Below, in pieces: positions 16,266 to 23,633 of a stretch of DNA of 64,000 nucleotides. The stretch is from Actinomycetota bacterium (GTDB lineage: Bacteria > Actinomycetota > Actinomycetes > S36-B12 > CAIYMF01), in NCBI GenBank assembly GCA_020161245.1, contig JAIUOK010000003.1, positions 1 to 64,000 on the forward strand, in the 5' to 3' direction. Position 1 is the stretch's first letter, and each line of letters opens with the position of its first letter. The position numbers were made by a program, and so were the translations under genes. Below the pieces are notes generated by a model that searched no databases, was not told where the DNA came from, and saw nothing but the letters and a program-made list of their open reading frames with translations.

Positions 16266-17846
16266 TCAGGCGGGGGCGGTGGTGCGGATCAGGTGGTCGA
16301 AGGCCGACAGGGACGCCGTGGCGCCCGCGCCGAGGGCGATGACGATCTGCTTGTAGGGCACCGTCGTGCAGTCGCCCGCGGCGAAGATGCCGGGAACCGA
16401 GGTCTGGCCGCGGTCGTCGACGACGATCTCGCCGCGCGGCGAGAGCTCGACGACGCCCTTGAGCCACTCCGTGCTGGGCAGCAGGCCGATCTGGACGAAG
16501 ACGCCCTCGAGGTCGAGCACGTGGCCGTCGCCGGTGGTGCGGTCCTCGTAGCGCAGCCCGACGACCTTCGCGCCGTCGCCGAGCACCTCGGTCGTGAGCG
16601 CGCTGGTCACGACGTCGACGTTGGGCAGGCTGCGCAGCTTGCGCTGCAGCACCTCGTCGGCGCGCAGGGCGGAGTCGAACTCGAGCAGGGTCACGTGGGC
16701 GACGACGCCGGCGAGGTCGATGGCGGCCTCGACGCCGGAGTTGCCGCCGCCGATCACGGCGACGCGCTTGCCCGCGAACAGCGGCCCGTCGCAGTGCGGG
16801 CAGAAGGTGACGCCCTTGTTGCGGTACGCGTCCTCGCCGGGCACGCCCATCGTGCGCCAGCGGGCACCGGTCGACAGCACGACGGTGCGCGCGGCAAGCG
16901 TGGCCCCGTTGGCGAAGCGCACCTGGTGCTCGCCGCCCTCGTCGAGCGACGGGGTCAGCTCGACCGCCTCCTGCAGCGGCATCACGTCGACGTCGTAGGC
17001 CGACACGTGCGCCTCGAGCGCAGCCGCGAGCTTCGGCCCCTCGGTGTGCTGCACGGAGACGAAGTTCTCGATCGCCATGGTGTCGAGGACCTGGCCGCCG
17101 AAGCGCTGCGCGGCGAGGCCGGTGCGGATGCCCTTGCGGGCGGCGTAGATCGCTGCGGCGGCGCCGGCCGGGCCGCCGCCCACCACGAGCACGTCGTAGG
17201 CCGGCTTGCCGGACATCGCCTCGGCGGCGCGGTCGGCGGCGCCGGAGTCGAGCTTCGCGACGATCTCCTCGAGCGTCATGCGGCCCGAGCCGAAGACCTC
17301 GCCGTCGAGGAACACCGTCGGGACGGCGAGCACCCCGCGGGCCTCAGCCTCGGCCGGGAACGCGGCGCCGTCGATCGAGACCACGTCGATGCCGGGGTTG
17401 ACGACGCTCATCGCGTTGAGCGCCTGCACGACGTCGGGGCAGTTCTGGCACGACTGCGAGAAGAAGACCTCGAAGCGGCGGCCGCCGGGCAGCGCACGCA
17501 CCTGGTCGAGCACGGCGTCGTCGGCCTTGACCGGGTTGCCGCCGACCTGGAGCAGCGCCAGGACGTACGAGGTGAACTCGTGGCCCATCGGGAGGCCCGC
17601 GAACGCCACCGACACGTCGGTGCCGGTGCGCTGGATGCGGAACGACGGCGTGCGCGCGTCGGCGTCGGCGCCCTCGGCTACCCGCAGGGACACGCGGGGC
17701 GAGAGCGCGGCGGTCTCCTCGAGCAGCGTGCGCAGCTCCTGGCTGCGCGGCGACGCGTCGAGGGAGGCCACGAGCTCGACCGGCTCGGTCACGCGCTCGA
17801 GGTAGCCCCGCAGGGCGCTGGTGGTGGCGGCGTCGAGGACGGGCAT
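16266..17846 (-). CDS. ahpF: AhpF: alkyl hydroperoxide reductase flavoprotein subunit
   Basis: 526 residues, full length. Residues 1-200 form the tandem thioredoxin-like NTD with redox pair C133-C136 (QSCQNCPD). A thioredoxin reductase-like part follows with FAD motif [12 protein letters not shown], redox pair CPHC, NAD(P)H motif [12 protein letters not shown] and the FAD-ribityl motif GIFAAGDCT. It passes electrons from NADH through the NTD to AhpC. It lies 147 bases downstream of ahpC on the same strand, with a hairpin in between, so it may be expressed at a lower level than ahpC. Confidence 0.95.
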   Translation of the reverse strand: MPVLDAATTSALRGYLERVTEPVELVASLDASPRSQELRTLLEETAALSPRVSLRVAEGADADARTPSFRIQRTGTDVSVAFAGLPMGHEFTSYVLALLQVGGNPVKADDAVLDQVRALPGGRRFEVFFSQSCQNCPDVVQALNAMSVVNPGIDVVSIDGAAFPAEAEARGVLAVPTVFLDGEVFGSGRMTLEEIVAKLDSGAADRAAEAMSGKPAYDVLVVGGGPAGAAAAIYAARKGIRTGLAAQRFGGQVLDTMAIENFVSVQHTEGPKLAAALEAHVSAYDVDVMPLQEAVELTPSLDEGGEHQVRFANGATLAARTVVLSTGARWRTMGVPGEDAYRNKGVTFCPHCDGPLFAGKRVAVIGGGNSGVEAAIDLAGVVAHVTLLEFDSALRADEVLQRKLRSLPNVDVVTSALTTEVLGDGAKVVGLRYEDRTTGDGHVLDLEGVFVQIGLLPSTEWLKGVVELSPRGEIVVDDRGQTSVPGIFAAGDCTTVPYKQIVIALGAGATASLSAFDHLIRTTAPA

Positions 17847-17887
17847 GGCTCGGCTCTCCCAGAGCGTGGGCGGAGATGGCGGGCCGT

Positions 17888-17923
17888 ACCGGGTGCGCGG
17901 ACTCGTGGTCGCGCGCACCCGGT
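17888..17923 (-). terminator. Hairpin between ahpC and ahpF
   Basis: A 12-bp perfect stem (ACCGGGTGCGCG and complement) with a 12-base loop, 71 bases after the ahpC stop. It could attenuate read-through from ahpC into ahpF or stabilise the ahpC message. Confidence 0.6.
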
Positions 17924-17993
17924 GCGCCCGGAAGCGGCGGGCCGGTGGGCCCGCGCAGGCTGCGTCAGCGACGCAGGGCCGGAGGGGGCGGCG

Positions 17994-18557
17994 TCAGATC
18001 TTGCCGACGAGGTCGAGCGACGGGGCGAGGGTCTCCTCGCCCTCCTCCCACTTCGCCGGGCAGACCTCGCCCGGGTGGTTGCGCACGTACTGCGCGGCCT
18101 TGATCTTGCGGACCAGCTCGGCGGCGTTGCGGCCCACGCCCTCGCAGGAGATCTCGAGGACCTGGATGACGCCGTCGGGGTCGATGACGAACGTCGCGCG
18201 CTCGGCGAGACCGGCGCCCGGGCGCATGACGTCGAAGTTGGTCGTGATGGCGCCGCTGGCGTCGCCGAGCATGAAGTACTTCACCTTGGCGATGGTGTCC
18301 GAGGCCGCGTGCCACGCCTTGTGCGTGAAGTGGGTGTCGGTCGAGACGGAGTAGACCTCGACGCCGAGGCCCTGGAGCTCCTCGTAGTGGTCGGCGAGGT
18401 CGCCGAGCTCGGTGGGGCAGACGAAGGTGAAGTCGGCGGGGTAGAAGAACACGACCGACCAGTGGCCGCGCAGGTCGGCGTCGCTGACGTCGACGAACTC
18501 GCCGTCCTTGAACGCCGTGGTGGCGAAGGGCTTGATCTCGGTGCCGATGAGCAGCAT
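17994..18557 (-). CDS. ahpC: AhpC: alkyl hydroperoxide reductase peroxiredoxin subunit
   Basis: 187 residues. A typical 2-Cys peroxiredoxin with peroxidatic C47 (DFTFVCPTE) and resolving C166 (GEVCPAKW). It reduces hydrogen and organic peroxides, with the downstream AhpF as electron donor. This is the enterobacterial-type AhpC/AhpF pair, not the AhpC/AhpD pair of mycobacteria. The start ATG ([11 protein letters not shown]) is the family start. A dyad about 57 bases upstream may be a control site. Confidence 0.95.
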   Translation of the reverse strand: MLLIGTEIKPFATTAFKDGEFVDVSDADLRGHWSVVFFYPADFTFVCPTELGDLADHYEELQGLGVEVYSVSTDTHFTHKAWHAASDTIAKVKYFMLGDASGAITTNFDVMRPGAGLAERATFVIDPDGVIQVLEISCEGVGRNAAELVRKIKAAQYVRNHPGEVCPAKWEEGEETLAPSLDLVGKI

Positions 18558-18857
18558 GCGGTGACTCCGGGAGGGTAGGAGCGCCGCCGGCGCGGGTGGG
18601 CCGGGGCTGGCTTGAATCTGTAGTGATTCCATTCTGGCAGGCCGCCGGGCTCGGTCGCGCCGTGAGCGCCGCCTGCCCGCTGTGATACCCGACACCCGGT
18701 CGGCCACGTCAGTGATCGTTCCGCGCCGCGGAACCGGAGGGCCTGTGATGTCCACGGCAGCAACGCGTTTCAGGCTTCGACCTCAGGCACCCGGGGGCCG
18801 GCTCCGGGAACGGGACCGCGGCGGCCCAGGGGCGCCGTTCCTAGGTAGCGTGCCGCC
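18558..18857. promoter_or_regulatory. Divergent regulatory region of ahpC and the aldo/keto reductase gene
   Basis: A 300-base gap between divergent starts. On the ahpC side, GAATC-N6-GATTC at 18614-18629 is a dyad in the least GC-rich part of the gap and could be a peroxide-responsive operator. It does not match the PerR box, and no OxyR or Fur-like gene is adjacent. On the reductase side, TAGCGT at 18846-18851 is 6 bases before the ATG, suggesting a leaderless message. The middle (18660-18840) shows nothing I can name. Confidence 0.4.
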
Positions 18858-19664
18858 ATGACGTCGGACCTTCAGATCCCCGCACTCGGCCTCGGCACGT
18901 GGCCGCTCGACGACGACGGCGCCGAGCGCGTCGTGGCCCAGGCCCTCGAGATCGGCTACCGGCTCGTCGACACCGCCTTCGCCTACGGCAACGAGGTCGG
19001 CGTCGGCCGTGGCGTGCGCGCCAGCGGCCTGCCGCGCGATCAGGTCTTCATCACGACGAAGTTCAACGGCGACTCGCACTCGGTCGACGGCGCGCGGATC
19101 GCGGTCGAGCGCAGCCTCGAGAAGCTGGGCACCGACTACGTCGACCTCGTCCTGATCCACTGGCCCATGCCGTGGCAGGACCGGTACGTGCAGGCCTGGG
19201 AGGGGCTCGTCGCCGTGCAGGGCAGCGGACTCGTCCGCCACATCGGCGTCTCGAACTTCCTGCCCGACCACCTCGACCGGATCATCGCGGCCACCGGCGT
19301 GGCGCCTGCGCTCGACCAGCTGCAGATCAACCCGCGCTGGACGCAGCCCGAGGCCCGCGCGTTCAACGCGGCGCACGCCATCGTCACGCAGTCGTGGTCG
19401 CCGCTCGGGCAGGGCAAGGGCCTGCTCGAGGTGACGGAGATCGTCGATCTCGCCCGTGCGCAGGGCCTCACGCCGGCGCAACTGGTGCTGGCCTGGCACC
19501 GCGCCCTGGGTCTCGTCGTCGTCGCGAAGTCGTCCGACCCCGACCGGCTGCGCGCGAACCTCGCGGCCGTGGAGCTGACGCTGCCCGACGACGTCGTCGC
19601 CGCACTGTCGGCGATGGACGGCACCGAGCCGCACGTGCTCAGCCCGCTGACCTTCGGGCACTGA
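18858..19664 (+). CDS. Aldo/keto reductase
   Basis: 268 residues with a complete catalytic tetrad D38, Y43, K68, H101 in the motifs GYRLVDTAFAYGNE, ITTKFNG and LVLIHWP. The NADPH phosphate-binding end IVAKSS-like segment reads VVVAKSSDPDRL. It is a cytosolic NADPH-dependent carbonyl reductase of the 2,5-diketogluconate reductase type; the substrate is unknown. Divergent from ahpC, so a role in clearing reactive aldehydes is possible but unproven. Confidence 0.92.
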   Translation: MTSDLQIPALGLGTWPLDDDGAERVVAQALEIGYRLVDTAFAYGNEVGVGRGVRASGLPRDQVFITTKFNGDSHSVDGARIAVERSLEKLGTDYVDLVLIHWPMPWQDRYVQAWEGLVAVQGSGLVRHIGVSNFLPDHLDRIIAATGVAPALDQLQINPRWTQPEARAFNAAHAIVTQSWSPLGQGKGLLEVTEIVDLARAQGLTPAQLVLAWHRALGLVVVAKSSDPDRLRANLAAVELTLPDDVVAALSAMDGTEPHVLSPLTFGH

Positions 19665-19698
19665 AACGCCGCTGCGCCGCCGGCCCCCGGGAGGGACG

Positions 19699-20277
19699 AT
19701 GCGGCGCATGCTGCCCTCGCCGACCCTGCGCACCGAGCGCCTCGTGCTGCGGCCGGTGCGCGACGACGACGCCGCTGCGCTGTTCGCCATGCACGGCGAC
19801 CCCTACGTGCTGCGGTATTGGGACTCACCGCCCTGGCAGGACGCATCGCGCGCGGCGGCGTTCCTCGCAGCCAGCCGCCGGCTCGAGGACGAGGGCACCG
19901 GGGCGAGGCTGGTCGTGGAGCGCAGGACCGACGGCGCCTTCCTCGGCTGGTGCGGGCTCACGGGCTGGAACCCGGGCTACCGCAGTGCGTCGCTCGGCTT
20001 CTGCTTCGTCGAGGAGTCGTGGGGTCGGGGCCATGCCGCCGAGGCGGGCAGGGCGCTGCTGGCCTGGGGCTACGACGCGCTGCCGCTCAACCGGGTGCAG
20101 GCCGAGTGCGACACCCGCAATGCGGCGTGCGCCCGGGTGCTCGAGAAGCTCGGGTTCGTGCGCGAGGGGACGCTGCGCGAGGACTGCGTCGTCGACGGTG
20201 TGGTGTCGGACTCGTGGGTGTACGGACTGCTGCGCCGCGACTGGCAGGCGCACCCGCGCGGCGCGGCTGCGCCCTAG
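19699..20277 (+). CDS. RimJ/RimL-type GNAT N-acetyltransferase
   Basis: 192 residues; ATG with GGGAGGG upstream (a second in-frame ATG lies at 19708). Signatures: LRTERLVLRPVRDDDA at the N-terminus, GFCFVEESWGRGHAAEAGRALLAWGY for acetyl-CoA binding, and RVQAECDTRNAACARVLEKLGFVREGTLRE. The family acetylates ribosomal proteins or small molecules, including some antibiotics; the target is unknown. Its stop lies 9 bases before the arr ATG. Confidence 0.9.
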   Translation: MRRMLPSPTLRTERLVLRPVRDDDAAALFAMHGDPYVLRYWDSPPWQDASRAAAFLAASRRLEDEGTGARLVVERRTDGAFLGWCGLTGWNPGYRSASLGFCFVEESWGRGHAAEAGRALLAWGYDALPLNRVQAECDTRNAACARVLEKLGFVREGTLREDCVVDGVVSDSWVYGLLRRDWQAHPRGAAAP

Positions 20278-20286
20278 CCTGTGCCG

Positions 20287-20694
20287 ATGACCGACGTCCT
20301 GGACGAGGGCCCGTTCTTCCACGGCACCAAGGCCGACCTGCAGCCCGGCGACCTGCTCACCGCCGGGTTCCGCTCGAACTACCGGCCCGAGATCGTCATG
20401 AACCACATCTACTTCACCGCCCTGGCCGACGGCGCCGTGCTCGCCGCCGAGCTCGCGGCCGGCGACGGCGAGCCGCGCATCTACGAGGTGCGGCCCACCG
20501 GCGCTTTCGAGGACGATCCGAACGTGACCAACAAGCGCTTCCCCGGCAACCCCACCCGCTCCTACCGCAGCACCGAGCCGATCGAGGTCGTCCGCGAGGT
20601 GACTGGCTGGACCCGGATGGATCCTGAGGCTGTCGCCGACTGGAAGCGCCGCATCGCCGCCATCAACGACTCGGGCGGCGAGATCATCAACTGA
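20287..20694 (+). CDS. arr: Arr: rifamycin (NAD+) ADP-ribosyltransferase
   Basis: 135 residues from ATG; an in-frame GTG two codons earlier (20281) is an alternative. Arr landmarks are present: FFHGTKADLQPGDLL with H12, FRSNYRPEIVMNHIYFT with Y42, and FEDDPNVTNKRFPGNPTRSYRS with the acidic catalytic position near D76-D77. The enzyme ADP-ribosylates the ansa chain of rifamycins and inactivates them. A TAGCCT box (20275-20280) 6 bases before the ATG suggests a leaderless transcript starting inside the end of the upstream gene. Such genes are common and chromosomal in environmental actinobacteria. Confidence 0.93.
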   Translation: MTDVLDEGPFFHGTKADLQPGDLLTAGFRSNYRPEIVMNHIYFTALADGAVLAAELAAGDGEPRIYEVRPTGAFEDDPNVTNKRFPGNPTRSYRSTEPIEVVREVTGWTRMDPEAVADWKRRIAAINDSGGEIIN

Positions 20695-20769
20695 CGCGGG
20701 CGCTTTCGTGTTGCCAACGGGTGCCGGACGCTGCACCTCCCCTTGCCGGGTCGCTCTTGGCGGAGGAGC

Positions 20770-21399
20770 TCAGATCCAGCTCTCGCTGAATAGCACCTCG
20801 CCCGGCGGTTGGTAGACCTCGTCGGATATCTCATCTGCGGCGACGGCTACGGCGTCGTCCGGCCGGACGAATACCCGCAGGCCCGAGAGCACCGCCACAC
20901 CGGGAAGCTGGTAGAACGGCTCGCCCTTCTCGTGCAGGACCGCGTAGATGGCCAGCGCGGCACCATCCACAGCCACCGCAGCGTCCTCGGTGTCCTCCTC
21001 CGGCCGGTTGCGCCGATGAGCCTCACGGCCCGCCGAGACCAGCGCGTCGACGTCTTCGACCTGCAGGTCCCAGCGGCTGATCACGCTGAGGATGTCGCCG
21101 TCCGCGACAGCGGTGCCGTCGTCGTCGGGCTCCTCTTCGTCGATGAAGTCGTCGTCCCTGTCAAGCAGGTACACCGGGCTCGTCCCGGTGTGGTCGAGCA
21201 CGCGCTCGTTCCACGCGGCGATGAGATCGGCGACCTTCTCATTGGCTGCGAACAGCCCCGCCATCTCGGCGCTGCCGCCATGCAGGCCGGCCAGAAGCTC
21301 CACATGCTCGACCAGCGCGTCACCGAGCTCGCGCACGGCCGACCTCAGCGCGGCAAGGGTCTCCGGCGAGTACGCCTCCGGCTCGTCGAAATCGTCCAC
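20770..21399 (-). CDS. Acidic hypothetical protein
   Basis: 209 residues, strongly acidic, without signal peptide or membrane segment. It begins MDDFDEPEAYSPETL and carries runs such as DRDDDFIDEEEPDDDG near residue 85. The first half looks helical; the second half (about 150-200, including IYAVLHEKGEPFYQLPG) could form a compact domain. I recognise no family. Codon use is less G/C-biased at third positions than in flanking genes, and it lies between arr and the tRNA-Ala repeat region, so acquisition by transfer is plausible. Coding is supported by an uninterrupted frame and a sensible composition. Confidence 0.7.
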   Translation of the reverse strand: MDDFDEPEAYSPETLAALRSAVRELGDALVEHVELLAGLHGGSAEMAGLFAANEKVADLIAAWNERVLDHTGTSPVYLLDRDDDFIDEEEPDDDGTAVADGDILSVISRWDLQVEDVDALVSAGREAHRRNRPEEDTEDAAVAVDGAALAIYAVLHEKGEPFYQLPGVAVLSGLRVFVRPDDAVAVAADEISDEVYQPPGEVLFSESWI

Positions 21400-21511
21400 G
21401 TGTCCCCCTGAGCAGGCAGTTGAACGGCTGCTGGCGAGGGGAGTCTAGGTCTGTGGCGGCGGGTCGCCCGACGGGATCCCGCCTCTACGGATTGCCGACG
21501 CCGACCGGCCG

Positions 21512-21632
21512 ATGCCCGGCGGGGGCCCACACCCCGAGACTCCGATGCAGGTCCCTGGAGCCGGCCCCAACAAACAGAAGTCCCGGGCCCAGCCCAGTCG
21601 GGCCGGCTCCAGGGACCTGCGTGGAGGCTAGG
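21512..21632. repeat. tRNA-Ala-linked inverted-repeat unit A (distal copy)
   Basis: Perfect 21-bp arms (21547-21567 and 21600-21620, starting GCAGGTCCCTGG) enclose 32 bases. The unit is flanked at the left by ATGCCCGGCGGGGGCCC (from 21512) and at the right by GTGGAGGCTAGG (21621-21632). Both flanks recur in unit B about 174 bases to the right, while the arms are different in sequence. The right flank is a copy of the last bases of tRNA-Ala. The gap 21400-21511 shows nothing else recognisable. Confidence 0.8.
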
Positions 21633-21684
21633 TCCCCTACTGGGCATGGTTCGGCTTGGTCTCGGCCGTGCCGCTTGCGCTCAC

Positions 21685-21807
21685 ATGCCCAGCGGGGGCC
21701 CACACCCGTAGCCTCCGCTCTCTGCTCCGGGGCACGGCCCCATCCAGCACACAGCTCCGGGGCACGACCCGGTCGGGCCGTGCCCCGGAGCAGAGGTGGA
21801 GGCTAGG
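21685..21807. repeat. tRNA-Ala-linked inverted-repeat unit B (fused to the tRNA 3' end)
   Basis: Perfect 20-bp arms (21721-21740 and 21775-21794, starting TCTGCTCCGGGG) enclose 34 bases that contain a partial third copy of the arm (from 21753). Outer arms TAGCCTCC (21709-21716) and GGAGGCTA (21798-21805) extend the pairing; the second outer arm is the acceptor 3' strand of tRNA-Ala itself. The left flank ATGCCCAGCGGGGGCCC (from 21685) matches unit A with one change over 23 bases. Confidence 0.85.
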
Positions 21808-21869
21808 GGACTCGAACCCCTGACATCTGCCTTGCAAAGGCAGCGCTCTACCAGCTGAGCTAAGCCCCC
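21797..21869 (-). tRNA. tRNA-Ala (anticodon TGC)
   Basis: 73 bases, no encoded CCA. Acceptor GGGGGCT/AGCCTCC, D-arm with AGCTCAGCTGGTAGAGC, anticodon stem-loop GCCTTTGCAAAGGC giving TGC, and T-arm AGGGGTTCGAGTCCCCT. It stands between gyrA and ppiA as alaT does in mycobacteria, but here it is separated from tRNA-Ile by 3.4 kb of inserted genes. Its acceptor 3' strand is complementary to a sequence just downstream (see repeat unit B). Confidence 0.96.
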
Positions 21870-21898
21870 GGGTGGGGCTGCCGGAGCAGCCCGCGGGT

Positions 21899-22024
21899 CT
21901 AGCGGAGGTCGGGTGCGGAGGTCGCCTCGGTCCAGAGGTCCTGCTCCGCGCGGGCCGCGCTGATCTGCTGGTACACCACGTAGCCGACCGCGGCCAGGGC
22001 GGCCAGGATGAGCAGCTTCTTCAC
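21899..22024 (-). CDS. DLW-39-like small membrane peptide
   Basis: 41 residues from a GTG 7 bases after GAGGAG. A basic start (VKKLL), one hydrophobic segment (about 4-18), then QQISAARAEQDLWTEATSAP with the diagnostic DLW motif. Short DLW-39 family peptides occur next to tRNA-Ala near oriC in many actinobacteria. Function unknown. An in-frame ATG five codons upstream is possible but has no ribosome-binding site. Confidence 0.8.
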   Translation of the reverse strand: MKKLLILAALAAVGYVVYQQISAARAEQDLWTEATSAPDLR

Positions 22025-22113
22025 GGTCACTCCTCGCATCGGGACTGCGGGCTCCGAGCCTACCTGCCGCCGACGACCGGTCCACCGGGGATCCGGCCAG
22101 GCCCCCGGAAGAG

Positions 22114-22151
22114 CAGGAGGGGGACCGCTCCGGCGAGCGGTCCCCCTCCTG
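22114..22151 (-). terminator. Strong hairpin terminator after the aldehyde dehydrogenase gene
   Basis: A perfect 17-bp stem (CAGGAGGGGGACCGCTC and complement) with a CGGC loop, 29 bases after the dehydrogenase stop and upstream of the DLW-39-like gene. Confidence 0.85.
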
Positions 22152-22179
22152 GGCCCCTGGGTCCTGCGGTGCCCGCAGG

Positions 22180-23616
22180 TCAGCCCATGTCGATCTGCAT
22201 GACGACGGCCTTGGGCTCGGTGAAGAACTCGCGGCTGAAGTTGCCGCCCTCGCGCCCGACGCCGGACTCGCCGACGCCGCCGAACGGGGCGCGCAGGTCG
22301 CGGATGAAGAAGCAGTTGACCCAGACCGTGCCGGCCCGGAGCTTGGCCGAGACGCGGTGCGCGCGGTGCAGGTTCTCGGTGAACACCATCGCGTTGAGGC
22401 CATAGCGGGTGTTGTTGGCGAGCGCGACCGCCTCCTCCTCGGTGTCGAACGGCGTCGCGACGACGACCGGCCCGAAGATCTCCTCGCGCACCACGCGGGC
22501 CTCCGCGGGGGCGTCGACCACGATGGTGGGCTGCACGCCCCAGCCGTCGCCGAGGCCGCCGGTGACCAGGCGGCCGCCGGCCAGAGCCTCCGGGGTGAGG
22601 AAGCTCTGCACCTTCGTCCAGTGCTCCTGGCTCGCCAGGGCCGGGGAGAACTGCGTCGCCGCGTCCTTGGGGTCGCCGATCACGAGCTTCTCGGCCGCGG
22701 CCTTGTAGCGCTCGATGAACTCGTCGTAGATCCCCCGCTGCACGTAGAGGCGCGAGCCGGCGAGGCAGACCTGGCCGGCGTTGCGGAAGATCGCCTCGAT
22801 CGCCCAGTGCACGGCGTTGTCGATGTCGGCGTCGTCGAAGACGAGGTTGGCGCCCTTGCCGCCGAGCTCGAGGCTCACCGGGATCAGGTTCTGCGCCGCC
22901 GCCGCGCTGATGATCTTGCCGGTGCCCGACTCGCCGGTGAAGGTGATGCGGTCGACGTCGGGGTTGCTCGTGAGCGCCGAGCCGACGGAGTCGGGGCCGT
23001 ATCCGTGGACGACGTTGAGCACGCCGGGCGGGAAGCCCGCCTCGATGGCCAGGCGGCCGAGGATCGTGGCCGAGGTCGGGGTGTCCTCCGCCGGCTTGAG
23101 CACGACGGTGTTGCCCCACGCGAGCGCGGGCGCGACCTTCCACGTCGCCATCATGAGCGGGAAGTTCCACGGCGAGATGGCGACGACGACGCCGGCCGGG
23201 TCGAGGCGCGAGTACGCGTGGTGGCCGGAGTCCATCGGGTACGTGTCGTTCATCGACAGCCGCGCGTGGTCGGCGAAGAAGCGGAAGTTCCACACCGAGC
23301 GGGCGACGTCGTGCAGCGCCTGGGTGACCGGCTTGCCCATGTCGCGGGTGTCCGCGAGAGCGAGCTCCTCGGCGTTGGCCTCCATGAGGTCGGCGAGCTT
23401 GTGGATCAGCTTCTGCCGCTTCTCGTAGCCCATGCGCGGCCACGGGCCCTCGTCGAAGGCCTTGCGCGCAGCGGCGACGGCGCGGTCGGCGTCGTCCTTG
23501 CCGCCGAGGGCGATCTCGGCCCACTGCTCCTGGGTGAAGGGGTCGATGTCGGCCATCGTGGCGTGGTCGAGCGAGGTGACCTCGGCGCCGTCGATGATGT
23601 GCCCGAAGAACTCCAT
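22180..23616 (-). CDS. Aldehyde dehydrogenase, (carboxymethyl)hydroxymuconic semialdehyde type
   Basis: 478 residues, ATG preceded by GGAGGAAG. The catalytic set is complete: N151 (SPWNFP), E250 (LELGGKGAN), C284 (GQVCLAGSR), with cofactor motif FTGESGTGK. The C-terminal FFIRDLRAPFGGVGESGVGREGG is characteristic of the HpaE/DmpC branch, which oxidises ring-cleavage semialdehydes of homoprotocatechuate or catechol meta-cleavage with NAD+. The gene 17 bases upstream encodes a matching hydratase/decarboxylase, supporting that pathway. No ring-cleavage dioxygenase is adjacent, so the exact substrate is open. Confidence 0.88.
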   Translation of the reverse strand: MEFFGHIIDGAEVTSLDHATMADIDPFTQEQWAEIALGGKDDADRAVAAARKAFDEGPWPRMGYEKRQKLIHKLADLMEANAEELALADTRDMGKPVTQALHDVARSVWNFRFFADHARLSMNDTYPMDSGHHAYSRLDPAGVVVAISPWNFPLMMATWKVAPALAWGNTVVLKPAEDTPTSATILGRLAIEAGFPPGVLNVVHGYGPDSVGSALTSNPDVDRITFTGESGTGKIISAAAAQNLIPVSLELGGKGANLVFDDADIDNAVHWAIEAIFRNAGQVCLAGSRLYVQRGIYDEFIERYKAAAEKLVIGDPKDAATQFSPALASQEHWTKVQSFLTPEALAGGRLVTGGLGDGWGVQPTIVVDAPAEARVVREEIFGPVVVATPFDTEEEAVALANNTRYGLNAMVFTENLHRAHRVSAKLRAGTVWVNCFFIRDLRAPFGGVGESGVGREGGNFSREFFTEPKAVVMQIDMG

Positions 23617-23633
23617 GGCTTCTTCCTCCGCGC

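Noticed and set aside
21400..21837. Short open frames in the tRNA-Ala repeat region (for example 21420-21806 and 21345-21647)
   Set aside because: They run through inverted repeats and the tRNA itself, have no ribosome-binding sites, and give Pro/Arg/Gly-rich translations without similarity to the neighbouring gene products.
22025..22039. ATG at 22039 as start of the DLW-39-like peptide
   Set aside because: The GTG at 22024 has a well-placed GAGGAG and yields the family-typical length; the upstream ATG has no ribosome-binding site.
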